DNA of 52,458 nucleotides, taken from assembly GCA_947500445.1 (NCBI GenBank), contig CANMSB010000034.1, forward strand, positions 1 through 52,458. Direction: 5' to 3'. Position 1 is the stretch's first letter. Each line of letters starts with the position of its first letter. The translations under genes and the position numbers were made by a program. Positions 1-7,048 of the stretch are shown in pieces. The notes below the pieces were generated by a model. The model was not told the DNA's origin. It made no database searches and was given only the letters and a program-made list of their open reading frames with translations. This stretch comes from an uncultured Flavobacteriaceae bacterium (GTDB lineage: Bacteria; Bacteroidota; Bacteroidia; Flavobacteriales; Flavobacteriaceae).

Positions 1-285
1 ACCGCACAGGGAATTAAAAGCAATAACTTTGATGAAATTGGAAAAACAGGCAGTTCTGATTAGGGGTAGCTTACAGGAAAGGTCAAGTTTTTTTGAAATT
101 TCGGTTACCGTCATCCGCTTTTCATCCTGTAAAAGAAGAAAGACAAGATGCCAGTTCGGTGCTATGGCAATGCCGGAATAGCGATAAACATGCTTCGCGT
201 CATACATCAATGTATCGCTCAACCGCTTGATCCTGGCGGTAAATCCCTTGAACCCTAATGCTGCTAAAAAATCTTCCTTTTCCAT
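1..285 (-). CDS. MarR-like winged-helix regulator, N-terminal part (cut by window edge)
   Basis: Ninety-five codons stay open from the ATG at 285 to the window edge, so only the N-terminus is seen. The first 60 residues (EDFLAALGFKGFTARIKRLS, then a PNWHLVFLLL helix and MTVTEISKKLDLS) resemble the dimerisation helix and first recognition helices of Bacteroidota MarR regulators, some of which continue into a GNAT acetyltransferase domain. After KKLDLS the expected recognition helix (normally like HPAVxxIxxxM) is not recognisable, so the gene may be frameshifted or divergent there. A palindrome directly upstream of the start suggests autoregulation. Family call is inference from pattern; the partner domain lies outside the window. 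Confidence 0.55.
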   Translation of the reverse strand, partial: MEKEDFLAALGFKGFTARIKRLSDTLMYDAKHVYRYSGIAIAPNWHLVFLLLQDEKRMTVTEISKKLDLSCKLPLIRTACFSNFIKVIAFNSLCG

Positions 286-287
286 AA

Positions 288-303
288 ACGTAACTGGTTA
301 CGT
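288..303. promoter_or_regulatory. Palindromic operator upstream of the MarR-like gene
   Basis: The sequence ACGTAACTGGTTACGT is a perfect inverted repeat of 7-bp arms around TG, ending 2 bp before the start codon of the leftward MarR-like gene. A symmetric site at this position is what a dimeric winged-helix repressor controlling its own gene would use. Binding is inference. Confidence 0.5.
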
Positions 304-448
304 AAATATACTGTTTTTTAGAAATATCTCCTATCCAGTTTCCGTTTTCCTGCCGATAGTATAGGGACACCTCTTTCCCTATTCAAAAAAAGGTTTGATT
401 ATCTTAGGGTTCGCAAATGTGTGAAAAGACCGACCAATCCCATCCGAA

Positions 449-1081
449 ATGACAAAAAGGAACATTGTAATAGCATCGCCATTTTTAATAATTGCCACGA
501 ATTTTGGAGTAGCATTTTTGTTCGGAGCACTTATCGGAAAGTGGGCATTTATGCCAATGGTATTAATTGGCTGGGCCCTTTGGCTATTTTTTATTTTAAA
601 ATATGGCGGACCGGGATCCATTAAAAAATGGTTGCAAAAAGCAAAAGGAGGATTCGGTTGGGGTTTTCTGGCATTGACCGTCGGGCTAATTCCGTTGCCT
701 TTATTTTTGCTTCATAATGGCACCTTATCCGGTTGGGAAATTGTAATCCCATGGCTGTTGTTGGCAATTATCAATCCCTGGTTTGAAGAGTTCTACTGGC
801 GCGGACTTCTTTTGGACTACACAAAAAATTGGCCCAGTTGGACTTCCATTTTGTTTACCAGCGTTCTTTTTGCGGCAAACCATGCCGCATTTGGAATCAA
901 TTCCGTAGTCAATAGTGGATTTGAATTGGTGATTTCCACGCTCATAATGGGCCTTGTTTGGGCCATAATCTATAAGAAAACGAAAAGCGTAAGATGGCTT
1001 GTATTTTCACATTTTTTAGTGGATTTTTTGAGTTTATCGACACCCGCATTTTTAGATTTATTCGAGAAAGGGAGTTGGTAA
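449..1081 (+). CDS. CPBP-family (CAAX protease-like) intramembrane metalloprotease
   Basis: A 210-residue polytopic membrane protein with the signature of the CPBP/Abi family: EExxxR at residues 113-118, FxxNH at 141-145, and a further conserved H188 with D192 in the last helices. These residues form the putative glutamate/histidine catalytic centre of the Rce1-like proteases. About six hydrophobic segments are visible. In bacteria such proteins may cleave prenylated or membrane-bound peptides, or act in immunity to small peptides; the substrate here is unknown. It stands alone, and no promoter element is obvious upstream. Family assignment is firm, role is not. Confidence 0.85.
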   Translation: MTKRNIVIASPFLIIATNFGVAFLFGALIGKWAFMPMVLIGWALWLFFILKYGGPGSIKKWLQKAKGGFGWGFLALTVGLIPLPLFLLHNGTLSGWEIVIPWLLLAIINPWFEEFYWRGLLLDYTKNWPSWTSILFTSVLFAANHAAFGINSVVNSGFELVISTLIMGLVWAIIYKKTKSVRWLVFSHFLVDFLSLSTPAFLDLFEKGSW

Positions 1082-1321
1082 TGGAACGCATAAAAACGTT
1101 TTGCCGTCAAAACCTGAACGCAACCCGGATCTAAGGCTAAAACCAATGGTCTTTGTATTTTTATAAGGTCGTAAAATCCCATACGTCGACGCCTAGGGGT
1201 AGCCGAAACGGCATCACCAACAACCAGCGTTCAAAAGATTCATGGTCGGCACCGGGGTTAAAGCTTTATCGCACCATCTGAAGCAGATGAATTCAAGCAA
1301 AAGAAATGAAGGGAAGACCGA

Positions 1322-1414
1322 CTAAAAAAGTGAAAGACTTACCTGGGCGTCCAATTTATTAGAAGGAACATTATCTATGTCATACTCACGCCCAGTATTT
1401 CCAGCCACCACAAG
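1322..1414 (-). pseudogene. Possible C-terminal remnant of an outer-membrane protein
   Basis: On the minus strand a frame runs through AGNTGREYDIDNVPSNKL and DAQVSLSLF to a stop. The alternating hydrophobic pattern and terminal phenylalanine resemble the last beta-strand of an outer-membrane barrel such as a TonB receptor. Upstream the frame enters a hairpin and loses protein character, so at most a fragment remains. This is weak evidence; chance cannot be excluded. Confidence 0.18.
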
Positions 1415-1431
1415 TTTAAGCAAATAAAAAA

Positions 1432-1457
1432 GCTTCAGGTGTAAAACGCACTGAAGC
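1432..1457 (-). terminator. Hairpin terminator reading leftwards
   Basis: GCTTCAG (1432-1438) and CTGAAGC (1451-1457) form a 7-bp stem with a 12-base loop. On the minus strand it is followed by a T-rich run (A-rich on plus just left of 1432). It could end transcripts coming from tRNA-Asn. Confidence 0.5.
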
Positions 1458-1570
1458 CTTGCTGTTGCCCCTCCCCCTTACTTCGTCTTCGCTGAGCACA
1501 TGCTCGGGCTCCCTTCGACTTCGCGCAGGATACCCCGACGCTTCGGGGCTCGCCCCATAGTTCCCCAAAC

Positions 1571-1601
1571 AAAAAAATCCCTGTTGTTTCCAACAAGGAT
1601 T
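1571..1601 (-). terminator. Rho-independent terminator, left copy
   Basis: On the minus strand AATCC/TTGTT pairs with AACAA/GGATT around a 3-base loop and runs into seven T. It is a near copy of the hairpin at 1680-1710 and belongs to the 109-bp repeat. Confidence 0.6.
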
Positions 1602-1679
1602 TTGTTATTGATAGCTCCCCCTCTTGGGCTCCCTTCGACTTCGCTCAGGATAAACTTCTCGCCCTGTAGTTCCCGAAAC

Positions 1680-1710
1680 AAAAAAATCCCAGTTGTTTCC
1701 AACAAGGATT
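1680..1710 (-). terminator. Rho-independent terminator of tRNA-Asn
   Basis: Thirteen bases downstream of the tRNA 3' end on the minus strand, a stem of 10 paired bases (1685-1689/1706-1710 and 1693-1697/1701-1705) is followed by seven T (A 1680-1686 on plus). Confidence 0.7.
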
Positions 1711-1723
1711 TCGTTTTAATTAG

Positions 1724-1797
1724 CTCCCCCTCTTGGGCTCGAACCAAGGACCCTCTGATTAACAGTCAGATGCTCTAACCAACTGAGCTAAGGAGGA
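1724..1797 (-). tRNA. tRNA-Asn (anticodon GTT)
   Basis: The minus strand folds into a complete cloverleaf of 74 bases. The acceptor arm TCCTCCT pairs with AGGGGGA with one G-U pair. The D arm has AGCTCAGTTGGTTAGAGC, the anticodon loop is CTGTTAA with anticodon GTT, and the T loop contains GGTTCGAGCCC. CCA is not encoded: the tail is the discriminator G. It is followed by its own terminator and truncated copies of its tail. Confidence 0.95.
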
Positions 1798-1917
1798 AAA
1801 TATTCCACTCTTTTTCACCAAAAGGTGCGTAAAAGAGGGTGCAAATATAATCGTTTTTTCAATTATCCCAAACAAATATCGATCTGTTTTCGGATGCGTA
1901 AACGGAAACAACCTGCG

Positions 1918-3237
1918 CTAGTCCATCAGGCGTTTGACGATATTCCAGATATCGTTCCCGAAAATGACCGCCATAAGGCCTACAACGATCACAAAACCGA
2001 TAATCTGACCGCGTTCCAATACCTTTTCACTGGGCGGCCTTCCCGAAATGATCTCGTACAATAAGAACATCACATGGCCACCGTCCAATGCCGGTATGGG
2101 CAAGAGGTTTACGAATGCCAACCAAACCGAAAACATGGCCAAAAAGCCCCAAAAGAAACCCCAGTTCCAGCTGGCGGGCATCATCTCTACGATACCGATC
2201 GGCCCTTTTACCTGTTTGTACCCTTCCGTTTTACGGTTGAAAATGATCTTGAACTGCCGCACCTGATCCGTAAGCACCTTTATGGTGCGGTTAAAACCGG
2301 CGGGAATCGCTTCAAAAAAGCCATAGGTATCGGTTACGCTAAGGTCGTCGATACTTGGGTAAATACCCGCCTTTTTTTGGTCCGACAAGGTAACCTCGAA
2401 CGTTTTTGGACTTCCGTTACGGTCAATTGAAATGGAAATGTTCTCATTTGCCCCGAAGGCCGTCATTTCCTCTAAAAATTCGCTAAAATAGGTAACCGGC
2501 TTTCCGTTGACCGCCGTAATGAGGTCGCCGGTGGTTATACCGGCCTTCTCGGCACCGGAGCCTTTTTGGGTACGGTCCACAATGGGGCGCATGCGGTACG
2601 ATAAAAAGTTTTTCCCCCTACTCAATAAATCCTTCTTTCCCTCGTCCGCAATAAGGATATTGACCGTTTTATCATCGCGCTTTACCGTAATCTCGTCCCC
2701 TAACAAAATATCGAGGGAAGCCTCGCTAAACTTGGTGGATTTTTTACCGTCGATAGACACGATTTTATCACCATTGCGCAATCCCAACTTTTGCCCTACG
2801 GAGTCGACCAAGATCCCATACTTTAAATTGTCCGCGGGAATGTAGGTATCGCCGTTCGAGATCAACAGCCCGGTATAAATGATCCAGGCCAATAAAAAGT
2901 TTACCGTTACACCACCCAGCATAATGATCAAACGTTGCCAGGCCGGCTTGCTGCGAAACTCCCAGGGTTGCGGTTCCTGCTTCATCTGGTCGGTATCCAT
3001 ACTCTCATCGATCATGCCCGCGATCTTCACATAGCCGCCCAAGGGCAACCATCCGATACCCCATTCGGTTTCCCCTATTTTCTTTTTGTAAAGAGAAAAC
3101 TTCCAATCGAAGAAAAGGTAAAACTTCTCCACCCGTGTCTTAAACCATTTAGCGGGCAAATAGTGCCCAAACTCGTGCAGTATGACGAGAATGGATATAA
3201 TGAGCACAAAAGTGAGTATCTGTATAAGTAATCCCAT
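1918..3237 (-). CDS. rseP: RseP-type site-2 intramembrane zinc metalloprotease
   Basis: A 439-residue M50 protease of the inner membrane. HEFGH (residues 21-25) in the first helix supplies the zinc ligands and catalytic glutamate, and LDGGH (384-388) in a late helix supplies the third ligand. Between them lie two PDZ-like segments (about 140-200 and 215-285), more than the minimal family needs and typical of RseP. The family cuts membrane-bound anti-sigma factors after a first periplasmic cut; the anti-sigma at 14643 is one conceivable client, but that is inference. It is divergent from the Sco gene and has its own TAnnTTTG promoter. Confidence 0.95.
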   Translation of the reverse strand: MGLLIQILTFVLIISILVILHEFGHYLPAKWFKTRVEKFYLFFDWKFSLYKKKIGETEWGIGWLPLGGYVKIAGMIDESMDTDQMKQEPQPWEFRSKPAWQRLIIMLGGVTVNFLLAWIIYTGLLISNGDTYIPADNLKYGILVDSVGQKLGLRNGDKIVSIDGKKSTKFSEASLDILLGDEITVKRDDKTVNILIADEGKKDLLSRGKNFLSYRMRPIVDRTQKGSGAEKAGITTGDLITAVNGKPVTYFSEFLEEMTAFGANENISISIDRNGSPKTFEVTLSDQKKAGIYPSIDDLSVTDTYGFFEAIPAGFNRTIKVLTDQVRQFKIIFNRKTEGYKQVKGPIGIVEMMPASWNWGFFWGFLAMFSVWLAFVNLLPIPALDGGHVMFLLYEIISGRPPSEKVLERGQIIGFVIVVGLMAVIFGNDIWNIVKRLMD

Positions 3238-3261
3238 GTATGATTTCTAAATTTAAACGCA

Positions 3262-3269
3262 CAAAAGTA
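3262..3269 (-). promoter_or_regulatory. -7 promoter element of rseP
   Basis: TACTTTTG on the minus strand matches the Bacteroidota -7 consensus TAnnTTTG, about 25 bases upstream of the rseP ATG. No clear -33 TTTG is seen. Confidence 0.55.
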
Positions 3270-3350
3270 CACTTTTACCCCCTCTTAAAAAAGAAAGTAG
3301 TACCCTACCATCCTATTTAAGAAACTTTTAGCATCGTAGGGAAGCTAATC

Positions 3351-3383
3351 TTTTGAACACGCTAAAGCCTTAACGTATCTTTG
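3351..3383 (+). promoter_or_regulatory. Promoter of the Sco gene (TTTTG-N20-TATCTTTG)
   Basis: TTTTG (3351-3355) and TATCTTTG (3376-3383) with 20 bases between match the -33/-7 pair of the Bacteroidota primary sigma factor. The ATG at 3395 lies only 12 bases after the -7 element, so the 5' leader should be only a few bases long. Confidence 0.7.
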
Positions 3384-3394
3384 TAAAAAAGCGT

Positions 3395-4066
3395 ATGCGG
3401 TCTTTCTTTGGCAAATACAAATTTTTTGGAATCGTTCTTTTTTTGCTGTCCACGGTAATCGTGTATCTGTTTTATAACGCGCTACAGCCCCCCAAAAAAC
3501 TACCGGTATACCAACCGAGCATGGTGAACCCGGAATTGGTGGACACTACCTTGCATTACAAAAGAAAATACCATCGGATCGCCGATTTTACCCTGACCAA
3601 CCAAAACGGGACCACCATAACCGAAAAGGACTATGGCAACAAGTTCTACATTGCCGATTTCTTTTTTACCACCTGCCCGGGCATATGCCCGATCATGACC
3701 AAGAACATGGCCGACATTCAGGAGCACATTCGGCAATATGATGATGTACGGTTGCTCTCGCATTCGGTAACCCCCGAGATCGATTCCGTAGCACAGTTAA
3801 AAAAATATGCCCTGGAAAAAGGGGTCGACGATTCGCTTTGGAATTTGGTCACCGGCGACAAAAAACAGATCTACGAGCTGGCAAGAAAATCGTACATGGC
3901 GGTAAAGACCGATGGCGACGGCGGACACTTCGATATGATCCATACCGAAAATTTTATTTTGGTGGACAAACAAAGACAGGTACGCGGTTTTTACGACGGT
4001 ACCGATGAAAAAGAGGTCCAGCGCTTGATGGAAGACCTGGAGCTGTTGCGCAACACCGCGCCCTAG
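3395..4066 (+). CDS. SCO1/SenC/PrrC family copper chaperone-like protein
   Basis: A 223-residue protein anchored by one N-terminal membrane helix (about residues 8-28), followed by a thioredoxin-fold domain. The CxxxC copper motif is at C94 and C98 (TCPGIC), and the conserved histidine is probably H183 in the IHTENF segment. Sco proteins deliver copper to, or reduce, the CuA site of cytochrome c oxidase on the outer face of the inner membrane. No oxidase genes are in the window. It precedes the feo operon but has its own promoter, and a second promoter lies between them. Confidence 0.9.
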   Translation: MRSFFGKYKFFGIVLFLLSTVIVYLFYNALQPPKKLPVYQPSMVNPELVDTTLHYKRKYHRIADFTLTNQNGTTITEKDYGNKFYIADFFFTTCPGICPIMTKNMADIQEHIRQYDDVRLLSHSVTPEIDSVAQLKKYALEKGVDDSLWNLVTGDKKQIYELARKSYMAVKTDGDGGHFDMIHTENFILVDKQRQVRGFYDGTDEKEVQRLMEDLELLRNTAP

Positions 4067-4160
4067 CTTTCAAATGATACCCTATGTACCGGTTGAAGCC
4101 CGCCTTGTATAACAACCGCTCTTTTTGCAATAGAAAGGAAATAGTTTGCCTTTTTTCCCT

Positions 4161-4168
4161 TACTTTTG
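4161..4168 (+). promoter_or_regulatory. -7 promoter element of the feo operon
   Basis: TACTTTTG matches TAnnTTTG exactly. It overlaps the TTG at 4166 that begins the longest feoA frame, so that TTG cannot be the translation start if this promoter is used. Confidence 0.6.
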
Positions 4169-4198
4169 CCCTTACTTAAAATCAATCTAAATAAGATA

Positions 4199-4447
4199 TT
4201 GGACGGTACGGTCGCACATTTAAAAAGGGGACAAAAAGCAATCATCAAAGAGATAGCCGATGGGGCACTTCCCATTAAGTTATTGGAATTGGGGTGTCTT
4301 CCCGGCAATTCGGTGGAGTTGGTACAGGTAGCCCCCCTTAACGACCCCATCTATATAAACGTTAACGGTTCCCATATCGCCATTCGGCGTGCCATGGCAG
4401 CGTTGATCCAGGTAACCCTTACCGAAGAAGCGCAGACCGAACAATGA
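4199..4447 (+). CDS. feoA: FeoA-family ferrous iron transport accessory protein
   Basis: A small SH3-like FeoA protein. The core (TVAHLKRGQKAIIKEI, LELGCLPGNSVELVQ, PIYINVNGSHIAIRRAMA) is diagnostic. FeoA binds FeoB on the cytoplasmic side and supports Fe(II) uptake. The frame has no ATG near its N-terminus. It is open from a TTG at 4166, but that codon lies in the promoter -7 element, so the TTG at 4199 (82 residues) is preferred; this gives the usual FeoA length. The stop overlaps the feoB start (ATGA at 4444-4447), which implies translational coupling. Confidence 0.88.
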   Translation: MDGTVAHLKRGQKAIIKEIADGALPIKLLELGCLPGNSVELVQVAPLNDPIYINVNGSHIAIRRAMAALIQVTLTEEAQTEQ

Positions 4448-6687
4448 GCAAACAGATCAATGTAGCGTTAATCGGAAACCCGAACACCGGAAAGACCTCC
4501 GTGTTCAACCAACTGACCGGACTCAAGCAAAAGGTAGGCAACTACCCGGGCATTACCGTAGAAAAAAAAGAAGGGGTCTGTAAACTTGATAGGGGCGTTA
4601 AGGCCCACATTCTCGACCTTCCCGGTACCTACAGCCTTAACACCACTTCCTTGGACGAGAGTGTTGCGGTGGAAATCCTGCTGAACAAAAAGGATAAAAA
4701 CCATCCCGATGTTGCCGTTGTGGTATGCGATGTAGAGAACCTAAAAAGGAACCTGCTGCTATTTACACAAATAAAGGACCTTCGCATTCCTACCATACTG
4801 GTCATCAACATGGCCGATAGGATGTCGCGCAGCGGTATTTCGTTGGATATTCCCTTGCTGGAGGAGAAACTCGACACAAAAATTGCATTGGTCAGCACAC
4901 GGAACGCAACGGGTATCGACCGTTTGAAAGAACTGATCATCGGTTATCAAACCTTATCGGCCAATCCCAATATCGACCCCTCGGTAATCGCCCCGGACTA
5001 CTTTAAAAAATTGGAGGAAACCTTTCCCGAACAGGAACGGTACAAGTTGTGGTTGGTGATCACGCAGGACGTGAATTTTATGCCGATCGAAAAACAGCTG
5101 ATCAAAGACCGGTCTTCGTTCGCTACCAAAAGTAAGTCGGAACTAAAACGGCTCCAACAAAAAGAGACCATTTTACGCTATCAGTTCATTAACGGACTGC
5201 TCAAGGAAACCTATCGTGTGGACCGTAATGCTGCCAAGGGGTTCAGGGCCGGTTTGGACAAGGTGTTCACCCACAAAATATTCGGGTACCTTATTTTTTT
5301 CCTGATCTTACTGGCCATTTTTCAGGCCATTTATGGTTGGAGCAAGTACCCACAGGGCATTATAGAAGACTTTTTTGCAATGGCCAGCGAATGGGTAAAA
5401 ACGACCTTACCGCCAGGGGTGTTCACCGAATTGTTGGCAGAGGGCATTTTATCCGGTATCGGGGGAATTGTAGTGTTTGTGCCCCAAATCGCATTTCTAT
5501 TTCTTTTTATCGCGCTGTTGGAAGAAACAGGGTACATGAGCCGGGTAGTCTTTTTAATGGACAAGCTCATGCGCCCCTTTGGTCTGAGCGGAAAAAGTGT
5601 GGTCCCCCTGATCTCAGGTACCGCCTGCGCCATACCGGCGGTAATGGCCACGCGGACCATTGAAAACTGGAAAGAGCGCTTGATCACTATTTTGGTGACC
5701 CCTTTTACCACCTGTTCCGCACGGCTACCGGTGTATTTGATCATCGTGGCCTTGGTAATTCCCGAAGGACGTTTTTTGGGCCTCAGCTACCAGGCGTTGA
5801 CGCTAATGTTACTATACCTGTTGGGTTTTGGCGCCGCCATAGTATCGGCAATGCTACTGAACAAGGTGCTAAAGATAAAAAGCCGTTCCTTTTTCGTTAT
5901 AGAAATGCCCGGGTACAAGGCACCCCTGTTAAAAAACGTGGCCTATACCGTTTGGGAAAAAACAAAGAGCTTTGTTGTGGGAGCGGGCAAAATCATCCTC
6001 GCAATCGCCATAATCCTATGGTTTTTGGGGTCGAACGGATTTTCGGACGATTTTGAAAATGCGGAGAACATCGTACGAAAACGAATCGCAACCAACGGTC
6101 TTTCCGAATTCAATGCCCTGGCAATGGCCGATAGTTTGGCGGTCTATAAAAAGGCGTTAAAGGATAGCGTTCAAAAGAAGGTATATCGCATCGGCGATAC
6201 CGCAATAAGCGACTCCCTAAAACTCCGGACGAACGAGCTGACCCGACAGGCAACGAACCAGGAAATTGCCAGCTACAGATTGGAGAACTCCTATATGGGG
6301 CATTTGGGAAAAGTGATCGCTCCCGTGGTACGTCCCTTGGGCTATGATTGGAAAATCGGTATTGCGGTATTGACCTCTTTTGCCGCCAGGGAGGTTTTTG
6401 TAGGTACGCTGGCTACCATTTACAGTGTGGGCAGTGATGAGGAAAATACCGATACCATAACCCAACGAATGGGTGCCGAAATAGATCCCATAACCAAAAA
6501 ACCGGTCTTTAACCTGGCTTCCGGTATTTCCCTGTTGCTCTTCTATGCCTTTGCCATGCAGTGTATGAGCACCTTGGCAGTGGTGAAAAGGGAAACCAAC
6601 TCCTGGAAGTGGCCCGCGTTACAGCTCGTCTTTATGAGCGTTTTTGCGTATCTTGTAGCTTTGGCAGCGTATCAACTACTTTCATAA
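4444..6687 (+). CDS. feoB: Ferrous iron transport GTPase/permease FeoB
   Basis: A 747-residue FeoB. The N-terminal G domain shows the P-loop GNPNTGKT (10-17), the DLPGTYSL G3 motif and NMAD as G4. A helical regulatory segment (about 170-275) follows, then the membrane permease with two gate-like repeats, including GTACAIPAVMATR and FAAREVFVGTL. A charged, probably extracytoplasmic loop of about 80 residues lies between late helices (near 540-620). FeoB imports Fe(II) across the inner membrane. The gene sits between feoA (4-base overlap) and a small Cys-rich membrane protein, a typical Bacteroidota feo operon. Confidence 0.97.
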   Translation: MSKQINVALIGNPNTGKTSVFNQLTGLKQKVGNYPGITVEKKEGVCKLDRGVKAHILDLPGTYSLNTTSLDESVAVEILLNKKDKNHPDVAVVVCDVENLKRNLLLFTQIKDLRIPTILVINMADRMSRSGISLDIPLLEEKLDTKIALVSTRNATGIDRLKELIIGYQTLSANPNIDPSVIAPDYFKKLEETFPEQERYKLWLVITQDVNFMPIEKQLIKDRSSFATKSKSELKRLQQKETILRYQFINGLLKETYRVDRNAAKGFRAGLDKVFTHKIFGYLIFFLILLAIFQAIYGWSKYPQGIIEDFFAMASEWVKTTLPPGVFTELLAEGILSGIGGIVVFVPQIAFLFLFIALLEETGYMSRVVFLMDKLMRPFGLSGKSVVPLISGTACAIPAVMATRTIENWKERLITILVTPFTTCSARLPVYLIIVALVIPEGRFLGLSYQALTLMLLYLLGFGAAIVSAMLLNKVLKIKSRSFFVIEMPGYKAPLLKNVAYTVWEKTKSFVVGAGKIILAIAIILWFLGSNGFSDDFENAENIVRKRIATNGLSEFNALAMADSLAVYKKALKDSVQKKVYRIGDTAISDSLKLRTNELTRQATNQEIASYRLENSYMGHLGKVIAPVVRPLGYDWKIGIAVLTSFAAREVFVGTLATIYSVGSDEENTDTITQRMGAEIDPITKKPVFNLASGISLLLFYAFAMQCMSTLAVVKRETNSWKWPALQLVFMSVFAYLVALAAYQLLS

Positions 6688-6707
6688 TAATGAAATCGAA
6701 CTGAACT

Positions 6708-6863
6708 ATGAGCCTGTTACAACCCCTACTCATGTACATCACCTTAGCAGTGGCCGTCGGTTATCTGGTAAGAAAGTTCTTTTTGCCAAAATCCCTTTTT
6801 TCCACAAAAAAAGCGAAGTCCGGCACAAAAGGTTGTGGACACGACCAATGTGGTTGTAGTTGA
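6708..6863 (+). CDS. FeoB-associated Cys-rich membrane protein
   Basis: A 51-residue protein starting at the ATG 20 bases after feoB. One membrane helix (about residues 7-20) is followed by a basic stretch and a Cys-rich tail, KGCGHDQCGCS. Small proteins with this plan follow feoB in many Bacteroidota and are annotated by this name. A role in handling iron at the FeoB pore is supposed but unproven. A terminator hairpin follows at 6982, closing the operon. Confidence 0.85.
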   Translation: MSLLQPLLMYITLAVAVGYLVRKFFLPKSLFSTKKAKSGTKGCGHDQCGCS

Positions 6864-6981
6864 ACGTAACACACTTTTTTTGAGGACCGCGCTATAATTT
6901 AATGCGGTATCGTTCTTGCAAAACCGATTGCTACCACGCCCTTATTCGTTAAAAAAAGGATAAATGCATCCTAACAAAATC

Positions 6982-7020
6982 AAAAAAGAGCGGTGAGGTT
7001 CATTTGCTATCGCTTTTTTT
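6982..7020 (+). terminator. Terminator of the feo operon
   Basis: AAAAAA plus GCGGTG-like sequence pairs with CTATCGC plus TTTTTTT with a small bulge and ends in a run of T at 7014-7020. The TTG at 7004, start of the longest frame of the next gene, lies inside this hairpin, which argues against it as a start. Confidence 0.55.
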
Positions 7021-7048
7021 GTCTTCAAACTACCAATTACGGCATTTT

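Larger units (their letters stand above)
1082..1723. other. Gene-poor spacer before tRNA-Asn
   Basis: This 642-base stretch has no credible complete gene. The left half (1082-1320) shows nothing recognisable. The right half holds a possible gene-tail remnant (1322-1414), a hairpin (1432-1457), and repeats made of tRNA-Asn 3' tails, terminator hairpins and the dispersed motif CCTTCGACTTCGCTCAGG (1506-1740). Open frames of about 90 codons across the repeats are artefacts of repeat composition. Confidence 0.6.
1506..1740. repeat. Tandem direct repeats carrying tRNA-Asn 3' tails
   Basis: A block occurs with a period of 109 bases: terminator hairpin (1569-1601 and 1678-1710), then the last 17 bases of tRNA-Asn (CTCCCCCTCTTGGGCTC on plus, ending at 1631 and 1740). 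Only the right copy continues into a whole tRNA. At 1631 the tRNA sequence stops inside the T arm and passes into CCTTCGACTTCGCTCAGGAT. A third, more decayed copy begins near 1506. Either an eroded tandem tRNA array or repeat insertion into tRNA tails would explain this. Confidence 0.7.

Noticed and set aside
1478-1778. Overlapping frames of about 90 codons on both strands
   Set aside because: They run through tRNA-Asn, its terminators and direct repeats; apparent coding comes from repeat structure.
4166-4198. N-terminal extension of FeoA from the TTG at 4166
   Set aside because: The TTG is part of a TAnnTTTG promoter element and the extra residues are outside the FeoA family core.
7004-7048. 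N-terminal extension of the CarboxypepD_reg-like protein from the TTG at 7004
   Set aside because: It would start inside the feo terminator hairpin and place 15 residues before a good signal peptide.
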